Shown here in pieces: positions 16,501 through 25,254 of a DNA stretch of 64,000 nt; the first letter of the stretch is position 1, and every line of letters starts with the position of its first letter. The DNA comes from Kribbella monticola (GTDB taxonomy: Bacteria; Actinomycetota; Actinomycetes; Propionibacteriales; Kribbellaceae): contig NZ_QFXK01000029.1 of assembly GCF_003261635.1 (NCBI RefSeq), positions 372,001 through 436,000 of the forward strand. Reading direction: 5' to 3'. Below the pieces are notes generated by a model that did no database searches, had not been told where the DNA came from, and worked only from the letters and a program-made list of their open reading frames with translations. Both the position numbers and the translations under genes were made by a program.

Positions 16501-17631
16501 ATGCAGTTCGGTGTGTTCACCGTCGGCGACGTGACCAAGGACCCGGTCAGCGGCCGGACCCTGAGCGAGGCCGAGCGGATCCAGCAGATCGTCACGGTCG
16601 CCCTCAAGGCCGAGGAGATCGGCCTCGACGTGTTCGCGACCGGCGAGCACCACAACCCGCCGTTCGTCCCGTCGTCACCGACGACGCTGCTCGGGTTCAT
16701 CGCGGCCAAGACCTCGAACATCCTGCTCTCCACCTCGACCACGCTGATCACCACCAACGACCCGGTGAAGATCGCCGAGGACTACGCGATGCTGCAGCAC
16801 CTGGCCGACGGCCGGGTCGACCTGATGATGGGCCGCGGCAACACCGGCCCGGTCTACCCGTGGTTCGGGCAGGACATCCGCGACGGCATCGCGCTGGCCA
16901 TCGAGAACTACGCCCTGCTGCGCCGGTTGTGGCGCGAGGACGTGGTCAGCTGGGAAGGTAAGTTCCGTACGCCGCTCGAAGGGTTCACCTCGACGCCGCG
17001 GCCGCTCGACGGCGTACCGCCGTTCGTCTGGCACGGTTCGATCCGCAGCCCGGAGATCGCCGAGCAGGCGGCGTACTACGGTGACGGGTTCTTCCACAAC
17101 AACATCTTCTGGCCGGCGGAGCACACTGCTCGCCTGGTCAACTACTACCGCCAGCGCTTCGAGCACTACGGGCACGGCGCCGCGGACCAGGCGATCGTCG
17201 GACTCGGCGGCCAGGTCTTCATGCGGAAGAACTCGCAGGACGCGCGCACGGAGTACAGGCCGTACTTCGACCACTCGCCGATCTACGGTGGCGGCCCGTC
17301 GATGGAAGACACGATGGAGCAGACACCGCTGTCGGTCGGTTCGCCGCAGGAGATCATCGAGCGGACGCTGACCTTCCGGGAGAAGTTCGGCGACTACCAG
17401 CGGCAGTTGTTCATCGCCGACCACGCCGGACTGCCGTTGAAGACGGTGCTGGAGCAGATGGACATCCTCGGCGAAGAGGTCGTTCCCGTACTGCGTAAGG
17501 AATTCGACTCGTTGCGGCCGGCCCATGTTCCGGAGGCGCCGACACATGCTTCCCTAAAGGCGGCCGCCGACCGTGCCCAGGCTCTCGAGACCGTCAGCCC
17601 GGTGGTTGCCGGCATTGAGGAGACCAAGTGA
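16501..17631 (+). CDS. LLM-class flavin-dependent oxidoreductase
   Basis: 376 aa, ATG 16501 with GAGGAG 5 nt ahead (the GTG 16495 is too close). A luciferase-like monooxygenase TIM barrel: FGVFTVGDV at the start, GLDVFATGEHHNPPF, ILLSTSTTLITTNDPVKIAEDYAMLQHLADGRVDLMMGRGNT. It resembles the CE1758-type subfamily that is usually paired with an FMN reductase, and indeed the next gene, overlapping by GTGA, is one. The pair would be a two-component flavin monooxygenase: the reductase supplies FMNH2. Substrate unknown; likely controlled through the inverted repeat upstream. Confidence 0.9.
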   Translation: MQFGVFTVGDVTKDPVSGRTLSEAERIQQIVTVALKAEEIGLDVFATGEHHNPPFVPSSPTTLLGFIAAKTSNILLSTSTTLITTNDPVKIAEDYAMLQHLADGRVDLMMGRGNTGPVYPWFGQDIRDGIALAIENYALLRRLWREDVVSWEGKFRTPLEGFTSTPRPLDGVPPFVWHGSIRSPEIAEQAAYYGDGFFHNNIFWPAEHTARLVNYYRQRFEHYGHGAADQAIVGLGGQVFMRKNSQDARTEYRPYFDHSPIYGGGPSMEDTMEQTPLSVGSPQEIIERTLTFREKFGDYQRQLFIADHAGLPLKTVLEQMDILGEEVVPVLRKEFDSLRPAHVPEAPTHASLKAAADRAQALETVSPVVAGIEETK

Positions 17632-18233
17632 CGACCGAACGCAAGATCGCCGTGGTGAGCGCCGGCCTGACGACCCCGTCGTCGACCCGCCTGCTCGCCG
17701 ACCAGCTGACCGCCGCCGTCCGGGACAACCTGGACGGCCGCGGTACGCCGTACCAGGTGCGCGTCTTCGAGCTGCGCGACCTCGCGCACGACCTGACCAA
17801 CAACCTCCTCACCGGCTTCCCGTCGAAGGAACTCGGCGAGGTGCTGGAGTACGTCGTACAGGCTGACGCGTTGATCGCGGTGACGCCGACGTTCAGCGCG
17901 TCGTACAACGGGTTGTTCAAGATGTTCTTCGACGTACTCGACGACAAGGCGCTGGTAGGCAAGCCCGTACTGATCGGCGCCACCGGTGGAACCGAGCGTC
18001 ACTCGCTCGTCCTGGACTACGCGCTCCGCCCGCTTTTCGCTTACCTACAAGCGGTTGTAGTCCCCACCGGCGTCTACGCCGCCTCCTCCGACTGGGGCCC
18101 CCACGCCGTCGCCCTCCGCTCCCGCGTAGAACGCGCAGCCCTCGAACTAGTAGACGCCATGAGCAACGCTCGTCCCGCTCCGGTGGACCCCTACGCCAAT
18201 CCGGTGCCTTTCGAAGACCTACTGAACGGTTGA
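17628..18233 (+). CDS. NADPH-dependent FMN reductase (CE1759-like)
   Basis: 201 aa from GTG 17628 overlapping the monooxygenase stop. Flavodoxin-like fold: KIAVVSAGLTTPSSTRLLADQL holds the phosphate-binding loop, DALIAVTPTFSASYNGLFKMFFDVL contacts the isoalloxazine ring, and VLIGATGGTERHSLVLDYALRPLFAYL follows. It should supply reduced FMN to the LLM enzyme encoded just ahead. Confidence 0.9.
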   Translation: MTTERKIAVVSAGLTTPSSTRLLADQLTAAVRDNLDGRGTPYQVRVFELRDLAHDLTNNLLTGFPSKELGEVLEYVVQADALIAVTPTFSASYNGLFKMFFDVLDDKALVGKPVLIGATGGTERHSLVLDYALRPLFAYLQAVVVPTGVYAASSDWGPHAVALRSRVERAALELVDAMSNARPAPVDPYANPVPFEDLLNG

Positions 18234-18249
18234 CCGACTGCCGACGCGC

Positions 18250-19017
18250 TCACGGCATGAGTTGGCCGCCGTTTACTTCTATTAGTTGGCCGGTTACGTA
18301 GCTGCTCATGCGGTCGGAGGCCAGGTAGAGGATGGTGCCTACGCATTCGTGGGGGGTGCCGGTGCGGCCCATCGGGATGGTGGTGAGCATGGCGGCGAGT
18401 TGTTCTTGGCCGGTGTGGCGGTCGTGGAACGGGGTGTTGATGACGCCTGGGGAGATCGCGTTGACGCGGATGCCTTCTGGGGCGAGTTCTTTGGCTAGAC
18501 CGCGGGTGAACGTGCTCACGGCGCCCTTGCTGGTCGCGTAGACGACCGAGCCGCCGCCTCCGCCGTGCCGGCCCGCGATCGAGGTGACGTTGACGATTGC
18601 GCCTCCGCCCTGGCTGCGGAACACCGGCACGATCCGCCGCGACATCGCGAACACCGAGGTCAGGTTGACGTCCATGATCCGGCGGAACTCTTCATCCGGT
18701 ACGTCGACCACCGGCGACCGCTTGACCAGATCGCCGGCGTTGTTCACCAGTACGTCGATCCGCCCGTAGCGCGCCAGCACCTCGTCGACCAGCGCGTCCG
18801 CCGACGCCGGCGCGGCGAGGTCAGCCTGATGAACGGAGCCGCGCCCACCCGCAGTACTGACCGCGTTCATCGTGTGCTGAGCACCGTCGGCGTTCTGGTG
18901 GTAGTGCAGCGCAACCGCAGCGCCCGCCTCGGCGAACCCCACTGCGGCAGCCGCGCCGATCCCACTACTCGCCCCGGTGACAAGAACAACCTGATCCGTG
19001 AAGTCGAGAAAACCCAT
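18250..19017 (-). CDS. short-chain dehydrogenase/reductase
   Basis: 255 aa from ATG 19017, with GGAGAGGA upstream; the longer frame to 19170 lacks an RBS. TGASSGIG is the cofactor-binding glycine motif, NNAG is at about residue 90, and the catalytic Ser-Tyr-Lys is in VTSIAGRHGGGGGSVVYATSKGAV. The C-terminus VTGQLIEVNGGQLMP matches 3-oxoacyl-ACP-reductase-like classical SDRs. A Gly-rich loop (HGGGGGSV) replaces the usual residues before the Tyr. Substrate unknown. Confidence 0.9.
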   Translation of the reverse strand: MGFLDFTDQVVLVTGASSGIGAAAAVGFAEAGAAVALHYHQNADGAQHTMNAVSTAGGRGSVHQADLAAPASADALVDEVLARYGRIDVLVNNAGDLVKRSPVVDVPDEEFRRIMDVNLTSVFAMSRRIVPVFRSQGGGAIVNVTSIAGRHGGGGGSVVYATSKGAVSTFTRGLAKELAPEGIRVNAISPGVINTPFHDRHTGQEQLAAMLTTIPMGRTGTPHECVGTILYLASDRMSSYVTGQLIEVNGGQLMP

Positions 19018-19097
19018 GGCCCCATCCTCTCCCGGCCCGCCGTACAGCCACGCCGGGGAGGGGTTCGGGTGGCGGGATGCGGCGGTAGATTCGACGG

Positions 19098-19637
19098 ATG
19101 GGGTATGACGTGTCGACGCTGGAGCTGCGCCGGTGGCGGGTGGCCGATGCGTTGCGCCTGATGGCGGCACACCAGGATCCGGACATGGTGAACCAGGGCG
19201 GCATCCGGGACCGGGCGACCGCGGTCGACTGGATCGGGCGGGTCGCCGACCTCGACAACGGTCACGTGTACGCCGTCGCGGACGCCGACGACCACCCCGT
19301 CGGGTGCGTCGCCGTGACGAACATCGACCGGCACCAGGTCGGCTGGACCTGGTACTGGACCATCGCCGACGTCCGCAGCCAGGGCGTCGCGCGGGACGCC
19401 CTCAGAGCTCTCGTCGACTGGGCTCACCACGAGGCCGGCCTCTACCGGCTCGAGCTAGGCCACCGCCTCAACAACCCGGCCTCCTGCGGGGTAGCGACCA
19501 GCGCAGGCTTCCTCCGCGAGGGCGTCGAGCGCGAACGCCTCAGCTACGACGGCACCCGCTACGACGTGGAACGCCACGCCCGCCTCGTCACCGACCCGCT
19601 GGCGAAACCCCAACGCCCGGTCACCATCACCACTTAA
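19098..19637 (+). CDS. GNAT acetyltransferase (RimJ/RimL-type)
   Basis: 179 aa, ATG 19098. STLELRRWRVADALRLMAAHQDPDMV is the RimJ/RimL-type N-terminus; DVRSQGVARDALRALVDWAHHEAGLYRLELGHRLNNPASCGVATSAGFLREG is the acetyl-CoA-binding and C-terminal signature. A TAGATT -10 box at 19086-19091 lies 6 nt ahead, so the mRNA is probably leaderless. Likely acetylates a protein N-terminus or a small amine. Confidence 0.88.
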   Translation: MGYDVSTLELRRWRVADALRLMAAHQDPDMVNQGGIRDRATAVDWIGRVADLDNGHVYAVADADDHPVGCVAVTNIDRHQVGWTWYWTIADVRSQGVARDALRALVDWAHHEAGLYRLELGHRLNNPASCGVATSAGFLREGVERERLSYDGTRYDVERHARLVTDPLAKPQRPVTITT

Positions 19638-19658
19638 CGGCCGTGCCCGCTTGCCGTA

Positions 19659-20243
19659 CTACGACGTCGGCGGCGCGTAGCTTCGCCAACGCTCCTCCAG
19701 CACGTAGCCGAGCGCTCGGTTCGCGCCGAGACTGGCCTCGTTGATGCCGGCGCCACCGGTGCCGAAGACCTGAACGCCTTCGGAAAGCAAGGCAAGAATC
19801 GACACCGCCTTCACCGCCTGACCGATGCCGCGACCGCGGTAGTCGCCGAGCACGGAGGTGAACACAGTTTCCGCACGTTCCGGAAACACGGAAACCACCG
19901 TTGCCGCGATCAGCAACGAAGCGTCGAACGCACCGAAAACCCGCCTCCCGTCTACCCAGAGCGCCTCGGTCCGGCTCAGATCACCGACGACCCGATGCGT
20001 GGCCGGCGTGTACGGGTAGTCCTTCTCGTTGGCCGTCTCCAGTACGAACAACGCTTCGGCGTACGACGAGTCGAGTTCGCGCACCACCAGCCCCGCGGCC
20101 GACGCACGTAGTACGGCGGATTCCAGCAACTCGCGATCCGGATTCCGCAGCCGCGCACCCCAGGACTCGCCCACCAGCCGATAGCCGGCCGCCTCCAGCG
20201 AGGGGATCCGCGGGTCGTCGTCACGCACCAGTTCGACATCCAT
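19659..20243 (-). CDS. GNAT acetyltransferase
   Basis: 194 aa from ATG 20243. Residues ~55-194 show the GNAT fold: RELDSSYAEALFVLETANEKDYPYTPATH, VFTSVLGDYRGRGIGQAVKAVSILALL (acetyl-CoA loop), then FGTGGAGINEASLGANRALGYVLEERWRSY. The first 50 residues (ELVRDDDPRIPSLEAAGYRLVGESWGARL) look like a partial second GNAT domain. It converges on the preceding GNAT gene; substrate unknown. Confidence 0.85.
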   Translation of the reverse strand: MDVELVRDDDPRIPSLEAAGYRLVGESWGARLRNPDRELLESAVLRASAAGLVVRELDSSYAEALFVLETANEKDYPYTPATHRVVGDLSRTEALWVDGRRVFGAFDASLLIAATVVSVFPERAETVFTSVLGDYRGRGIGQAVKAVSILALLSEGVQVFGTGGAGINEASLGANRALGYVLEERWRSYAPPTS

Positions 20244-20294
20244 CCCAGCGATCTTGCCGCAGGGAAACCGTCACGGAAACTGCATTTCCGGTGG

Positions 20295-20852
20295 CTAGCG
20301 GTCAGTGAGTATGGCGAGCGTCGCGGGGCCCAGGCGGAGTTCGCCGTCGTCGAGGGGCTCGCACCGCACGCCGCCTCGGCCTCGGAGGCCTTTGAAGGCT
20401 CCGGGCGCCACGGCGACATCCATCCACGCGCACGGATTGGCCGGTCGATGCGCCTGGAACCGCACGGGACCGGAACCACTGTCCAGGCTGAAGATCGCGC
20501 CGTTCACCCGGCCGCCGTCGGGCCTGCGACGCGACGCCAGCTCATCGACAGCAAACCCGCGCAGCGCGATGTTGCGGCGGGTCGAGTGCGGATCGGGCAC
20601 CTCCAGCAGCCCGACCGAGGCAGCGAGGTCATCCAGCGCCTGCGCGTCGAAGACGGTGACGGCGGCGCGGCGATGGGCCGGGCGGTTGTAGTACCGATCG
20701 CCGACCAGCCCCAGACCAGCGCGGACGGTCACCATCTCCCGCGCGATCGGCTCGGGATCCGGCTGGGGCCCGTCACTCGGCCGCCCCTCGTACGCGTGCA
20801 CCGGCGAGACGACCAACGCCACGATCTCGACCGGTACCTCCTCGATGCGCAC
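20295..20852 (-). CDS. MOSC-domain protein
   Basis: 185 aa from GTG 20852. IVALVVSPVHAYEGRPSDG at the start and RRNIALRGFAVDELASRR near residue 95 match MOSC proteins. The usual conserved Cys is best matched by NPCAWMD at about 140. MOSC domains carry sulfur or molybdopterin-bound substrates, often to detoxify N-hydroxylated or halogenated compounds. TAGGCT at 20859-20864, 6 nt before the GTG, suggests a leaderless transcript. Confidence 0.85.
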   Translation of the reverse strand: MRIEEVPVEIVALVVSPVHAYEGRPSDGPQPDPEPIAREMVTVRAGLGLVGDRYYNRPAHRRAAVTVFDAQALDDLAASVGLLEVPDPHSTRRNIALRGFAVDELASRRRPDGGRVNGAIFSLDSGSGPVRFQAHRPANPCAWMDVAVAPGAFKGLRGRGGVRCEPLDDGELRLGPATLAILTDR

Positions 20853-20931
20853 GCTCCGAGCCTACTGAGCCTCACACGATCCGTCGCCGCCGCGTTCAAT
20901 GCAGGAAGCCACAACGACGGAGGAGATCCAG

Positions 20932-21444
20932 ATGTACAACCGGCACGCGGTCGCGACCACCCAGTTGGGCGACCTCACGCTCGTGGCCAAAGACAGCGCA
21001 TTGACCGGGATCTACTTCCCCCACCACTGGGTCAAGCCCGACCCGGCCACCCTCGGCACCAAGGTCGAACTGCAAGACGACCTGCTGCTCGCTGAGGCCT
21101 GCCGCCAGCTGAACCAGTACCTGGCCGGCGAGCGGGACGGATTCGACCTCCCGATCGCGCTGGCCGGCGACGAGTTCCAGCGGCAGGTCTGGGTGATGCT
21201 CGACGAGATCCCACGCGGCGAGACCACGACGTACGGCGAACTGGCCGAGCGACTCGGCGACAAGGCACTCGCGCAGCGCGTCGGCCAGGCGGTCGGACGC
21301 AACCCATTGTCGATCGTCGTCCCGTGTCACCGCGTGGTCGGCAAGGACGGCAAACTCACCGGGTACGCCGGCGGCCTCAAGCGCAAGCAGTTCCTCCTCG
21401 ATCTGGAGGAACCCGCCGCGGTCAGGGCCGAGCGACTGTTCTGA
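20932..21444 (+). CDS. ogt: methylated-DNA--protein-cysteine methyltransferase
   Basis: 170 aa; ATG 20932 with GGAGGAG ahead is preferred to ATG 20899. The acceptor-Cys motif PCHRV is present in NPLSIVVPCHRVVGKDGKLTGYAGGLKRK, and FQRQVWVMLDEIPRGETTTYGELAERLG is the Ada/Ogt HTH region. It moves methyl groups from O6-methylguanine to its own Cys and so repairs alkylated DNA. No Ada methyl-phosphotriester domain. Its 3' end overlaps the next gene by 23 bp tail to tail. Confidence 0.95.
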   Translation: MYNRHAVATTQLGDLTLVAKDSALTGIYFPHHWVKPDPATLGTKVELQDDLLLAEACRQLNQYLAGERDGFDLPIALAGDEFQRQVWVMLDEIPRGETTTYGELAERLGDKALAQRVGQAVGRNPLSIVVPCHRVVGKDGKLTGYAGGLKRKQFLLDLEEPAAVRAERLF

Positions 21445-22177
21445 AGCGGTAGTGGTACCTGGAGACGGTCTCGAAACCGAGCCGGGCGTAGAGGGCGCGC
21501 GCGGGTTCGTTGCCGGCGACAACCTGGAGCCAGACTCGGCCGAAACCGAGCGAGGTTGCCTCTAGCAACAACTTGCGCATCACGGCCAGCGCCCGGCCCT
21601 GCCGCCGGAAAGCCGGATCCACCACCACGCAGTACAAGGCCGCCCAGTCGTCGACCAGCGCCAGCCGCGCGACCGCCGTCACCGTCCCCTGCTCGCGGAT
21701 CGAGCCGTAGAGCGCACGCCCGCCGGTGAGGATCCCGCGCGCGATCGCCTTCGCGTCGTCGCCGCCATGTCCGTCCTCGCGCCACCACAGGTCGGTCCAG
21801 TCGTCATCAGGCGCCGAGGAAATATTCACTCGCCATTCATCGTCCGGGATCAGTTCGAGGACTCGGCCGATCTCGGATGTCTGTACCAACGTCGGCGACC
21901 CCACCTCGTACCCGCGGGCGGCCAGCACCTCGTCCAGCCCGTCCGGACGCGATGCCGGCCCGACCTGGAAGCGCGGCACCAGCCCTTGGCTCAGATAGTG
22001 GCTTTCCACCAAGGACAAGGCTTTCGGGAGATCCCCCGGCGCACCGATCGGCAGCACCGAGTTCGCCCGCTGGGTGACACCGGCTGCTCGCCGGGCCACC
22101 CAGCCGTCGAAGTCCACCACATCCGCGACCGGCCAGGCGCGGTGCATCAATTCATCCATCCGAGCGGCAGTCGTCAT
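21422..22177 (-). CDS. GNAT acetyltransferase with N-terminal extension
   Basis: 251 aa. The C-terminal half is a full GNAT domain (LVDDWAALYCVVVDPAFRRQGRALAVMRKLLLEATSLGFGRVWLQVVAGNEPARALYARLGFE). The N-terminal half (AWPVADVVDFDGWVARRAAGVTQRANSVLPIG) is the characteristic module found in a subset of actinobacterial GNATs with two tandem folds. A TAAGAT -10 box at 22184-22189, 6 nt before ATG 22177, points to a leaderless mRNA. Substrate unknown. Confidence 0.87.
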   Translation of the reverse strand: MTTAARMDELMHRAWPVADVVDFDGWVARRAAGVTQRANSVLPIGAPGDLPKALSLVESHYLSQGLVPRFQVGPASRPDGLDEVLAARGYEVGSPTLVQTSEIGRVLELIPDDEWRVNISSAPDDDWTDLWWREDGHGGDDAKAIARGILTGGRALYGSIREQGTVTAVARLALVDDWAALYCVVVDPAFRRQGRALAVMRKLLLEATSLGFGRVWLQVVAGNEPARALYARLGFETVSRYHYRFRTVARP

Positions 22178-22225
22178 TCTCGGATCTTAGAAGCACAGAC
22201 TGAATTTTTGCAACACCTTGAATAC

Positions 22226-23230
22226 TTATCCAAGTTTGCGCAGCAGCGGTACGACGTCCGCGGTGAACTGGGTGAGGAACCGCTCCTGGTCGTGCCCGGG
22301 TCCGTGCACGACGAGGTGGTTGAAGCCGGCGTCGAGGTACGGCTGGAGTTGGGCGAGCACCTCGTCAGGGTTCGAGGCGACGATCCAGCGCTTCGCCACC
22401 TGCTCGATCGGGAGTTCGTCGGCGAGGCGTTCCATCTCGGTCGCGCTGTCGACGCTGTGCTTCTGCTCGGGCGTGAGCGACAGCGGCGCCCAGAACCGGG
22501 TGTTCTCCAGCGCGAGCTCGGGATCGCGGTCGTAGGAGAGCTTGACCTCGAGCATCCGGTCGACGTCCTCGAACGACCGGCCCGCCTTCTCGGCGCCTTC
22601 GCGCACGGCCGGCATCAGCTTCTCGGTGTAGAGGTCCATCCCCTTGCCCGACGTGGCGATGAAGCCGTCGCCCACGCGTCCGGCGTACTTCGCGACCAGC
22701 GGGCCGCCTGCCGCGACGTACACCTGGACCGGGGTCTCGGGGCGGTCGTAGATCGAGGCGTCGACGGTCTTGTAGTACGGCCCGTCGGAGCTGACGCCCT
22801 CCTTCGTCCACAGGTCGCGGATCAGGTCGACGGCCTCGCGCAGCCGGGCGAACCGCTCCTTGAACTCGGGCCACTCGCGGCCGGAGACGGCGATCTCGTT
22901 CAGCGCCTCGCCGCTGCCGACGCCGAGCATGATCCGGCCGGGGTAGAGCAGCCCCATCGTCGCGAAGGCCTGCGCGATCACCGCGGGGTTGTAGCGGAAC
23001 GTGGGCGTCAGGACCGACGTACCGATCAGCACCCGCTCGGTCCGCTCGCCGACCGCCGCCATCCACGCCAGGGCGAACGGCGCGTGGCCGCCTTCGTGCC
23101 GCCAGGGCAGGAAGTGGTCCGACACCGTCACGCTGTCGAGTCCGAGTTCTTCGGCCCGGACCGCGTACTCGACGAGATCCCGCGGCCCGAACTGCTCCGC
23201 CGACGCCTTGTACCCGATGCGAATGCTCAC
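22226..23230 (-). CDS. fgd: F420-dependent glucose-6-phosphate dehydrogenase-like enzyme
   Basis: 334 aa from GTG 23230, five nt after GGGAG; the TTG at 23242 is less likely. It aligns by eye with FGD along its length: [102 protein letters not shown]. Mycobacterial FGD is 336 aa. It would oxidise glucose 6-phosphate and make F420H2, the coenzyme for other F420-type enzymes such as the pair at 42.0-43.3 kb. A paralogue with another alcohol substrate cannot be excluded. Confidence 0.88.
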   Translation of the reverse strand: MSIRIGYKASAEQFGPRDLVEYAVRAEELGLDSVTVSDHFLPWRHEGGHAPFALAWMAAVGERTERVLIGTSVLTPTFRYNPAVIAQAFATMGLLYPGRIMLGVGSGEALNEIAVSGREWPEFKERFARLREAVDLIRDLWTKEGVSSDGPYYKTVDASIYDRPETPVQVYVAAGGPLVAKYAGRVGDGFIATSGKGMDLYTEKLMPAVREGAEKAGRSFEDVDRMLEVKLSYDRDPELALENTRFWAPLSLTPEQKHSVDSATEMERLADELPIEQVAKRWIVASNPDEVLAQLQPYLDAGFNHLVVHGPGHDQERFLTQFTADVVPLLRKLG

Positions 23231-23370
23231 CTGTGCTCCCAACTAGTCGTCTGTCTGGCCTCAACCCGGCCGGACCCGTCGATGTTCCGACCAACCCGAA
23301 CCCGGAAAGGAATCGACCCCTCGAACACTACGACGGTGCCGGGCGACCCCTTCCTGCCTACCCTTGCTCC

Positions 23371-24042
23371 ATGGTCTCCGCCCCCTCCGATCCCGGCTCG
23401 CCCGCCGAGCAACCGCGCCCCGAACTGCGCGCCTCCGACGCCGACCGCGAGCGGGTGGCCGACGTACTGCGGGACGCTCTGGTGGAGGGACGGCTCCAGC
23501 TCACCGAGTTCGAGGCGCGGCTGGAGGAAGCTCATGCGGCCCGGACCCATGGCGAACTCGAGCAGGTCGTCCACGACCTCCCGGCGCCGTCTCCGGTCGG
23601 TGCGACCGTTTCCCAGCCGGGGCGGATCGGTGGCACGCCGACCTCGCGCACCGGGATCGGCATCTTCGGCGCCTTCGACCGCAAGGGAGTCTGGACGATC
23701 GCGCGCCGGTTCACCTCGGTCGCGATCATGGGCGGCGGCCGGATCGATCTGCGCGAGGCGCGGTTCGAGGCCGCCGAGACGGTCATCCGGGCGTTCGCGG
23801 TGATGGGTGGTGTGAAGGTCGTCGTACCGCCGGACGTGGCCCTGGAGGTCCGCGGCATCGGCGTGATGGGCGGCTTCGACCACAGCAAATCCGGCACGGG
23901 TCCGCCGGACGGACCGCGCGTCGTGGTCACCGGCTTCGCCTTCTGGGGTGGCGTCAGCGTGGAGCGCAAAGTGACCAAGGCCGAGCGCAAGCGGCTGAAG
24001 GCCGAACGCAAGGAGCGCAAGCAGCTCGACGCGGAGGAGTAG
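23371..24042 (+). CDS. DUF1707 / LiaF-like C-terminal domain protein
   Basis: 223 aa from ATG 23371. Residues ~20-70 are a DUF1707 (SHOCT-like) domain: LRASDADRERVADVLRDALVEGRLQLTEFEARLEEAHAART. Residues ~95-195 match the LiaF/cell-wall-active-antibiotic-response fold (IFGAFDRKGVWTIARRFTSVAIMGGGRIDLREA, AFAVMGGVKVVVPPDVALEVRGIGVMGGF). The last 20 residues are Lys/Arg/Glu-rich and helical. No membrane span is visible. TACCCT at 23359-23364 with a 6-nt gap and no RBS implies a leaderless mRNA. Role unknown; relatives are linked to envelope stress. Confidence 0.85.
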   Translation: MVSAPSDPGSPAEQPRPELRASDADRERVADVLRDALVEGRLQLTEFEARLEEAHAARTHGELEQVVHDLPAPSPVGATVSQPGRIGGTPTSRTGIGIFGAFDRKGVWTIARRFTSVAIMGGGRIDLREARFEAAETVIRAFAVMGGVKVVVPPDVALEVRGIGVMGGFDHSKSGTGPPDGPRVVVTGFAFWGGVSVERKVTKAERKRLKAERKERKQLDAEE

Positions 24043-24048
24043 GCAGGC

Positions 24049-25254
24049 TCAGTTGGTCTGGTGCCAGATGTCGTTGAGGACCATTTGCGCCGACGGCACC
24101 TCGTCCGGGATCGCGCTGACCGCGACACCGACCAGCCACCAGCGACCTGCGTTGCTGTACGCCCGCGTCATCACCAGCTTGTACGGCGTGGTGCTGGAGA
24201 CCGTGTACCACGTGCGCACGTCCTTGGCGGTCCGAGGCGCCGGCGCCTTGAACTCCTTCGTCCAGTCCGCGTCGAACGCCGACCGGACCGACAAACAGCC
24301 GGCCAGATCCCGGCACTGCCGGACAGCGATCTGCGCGACCAGCGGCGACGCGGTTCGACCTCCGGAGTCGGGCGGCGGCTCGGTCTGCACTCGGCGATAC
24401 AGCGTCGTACTCGACTCGCCGAGCAGTTTCACCTCCGGCGGCCGCGGCCAGCCGAACGAGAACGGCAGATCGAGCTGGTTGACGACCTGTACGTCGGCGC
24501 CGGGCGGATACGTCTCGCCCAGCAGCCCCGGCTCCGAGCCCGGCGGGATGTAGGGGGCGGAGGCGACCTTGGTGACGCCCGGCAGGAGGACCTGCGAGGG
24601 GAGCGCTGACGGCTGGACCGCCGCGACGACCGGTTCCGCGGCCGGCTCATCCTTGACCGCGCTGCCGACAGCGGCGCCGATCGAGTAGGTCACCGTGAAC
24701 ACGATCAGGACGATGAGCACGACGACGGCGTAGACCCAGGGACCGAGCTTGCGGCGATACTCGCGCGCCAGTTCCACCTTGCCGACCGGGGGTGCGGCGT
24801 CCGCAGTACCAGGTGCTGCCGAAGTACCAGGTGCTGCCGAGTTCGTCGTACCGGCGGGTGGCGGGTCGGCTGGTGGGGTGGCGCCGTAGTGGGCGAGTTG
24901 GCTGCGTACTGCGTCGAGTGAGTGCTCGTCGTTGCCGAGCAGGCCGTCCAGTGGGTCGAGGAGGCGTTCGGCGCCGGACTGTCCCGGGACGAGCTGGGTG
25001 ATCGCGTACGGGAGGTCGCTGTTGAGGTTCGCGGCCCACAGCGGCGTCTCTTGCTGCTGGGGATCGAGCGCGGCGCCGCGGCTCGACCGGCCGAGTCGCT
25101 CGCGGACCTGCGGGTCGGCGGCGCCCGTAGTACTGAGCACCAGCGCGACGACCTCCATACCGGTGAAGGAACGACCGCGCCAGATTTCGGCGAGTGGATG
25201 CACCAGCAGTCGCTGGTCGAACTGGTACCCCGGGATCTGCGGCGGGTTGTTCAC
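24049..25254 (-). CDS. single-pass membrane protein with degenerate kinase-like N-terminus
   Basis: 401 aa. Residues ~6-100 recall the N-lobe of a Ser/Thr kinase, IPGYQFDQRLLVHPLAEIWRG for the P-loop region and MEVVALVLS where VAxK should be, but the glycine loop and Lys are lost; no catalytic C-lobe follows. A Pro/Ala/Thr linker (125-158) leads to one membrane span (~173-196) and a ~200-aa outer domain with two Cys close together (RQCRDLAGCLS). The topology is like PknB-type receptors whose kinase has decayed. Start overlaps the stop of the upstream gene (ATGA), so the two are partners. Kinase ancestry is inferred by eye. Confidence 0.7.
   Translation of the reverse strand: MNNPPQIPGYQFDQRLLVHPLAEIWRGRSFTGMEVVALVLSTTGAADPQVRERLGRSSRGAALDPQQQETPLWAANLNSDLPYAITQLVPGQSGAERLLDPLDGLLGNDEHSLDAVRSQLAHYGATPPADPPPAGTTNSAAPGTSAAPGTADAAPPVGKVELAREYRRKLGPWVYAVVVLIVLIVFTVTYSIGAAVGSAVKDEPAAEPVVAAVQPSALPSQVLLPGVTKVASAPYIPPGSEPGLLGETYPPGADVQVVNQLDLPFSFGWPRPPEVKLLGESSTTLYRRVQTEPPPDSGGRTASPLVAQIAVRQCRDLAGCLSVRSAFDADWTKEFKAPAPRTAKDVRTWYTVSSTTPYKLVMTRAYSNAGRWWLVGVAVSAIPDEVPSAQMVLNDIWHQTN

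Noticed and set aside
19659..20243. Convergent GNAT genes as a duplicated pair
   Set aside because: The GNATs at 19098 and 20243(-) share only family motifs, with different length and N-termini.
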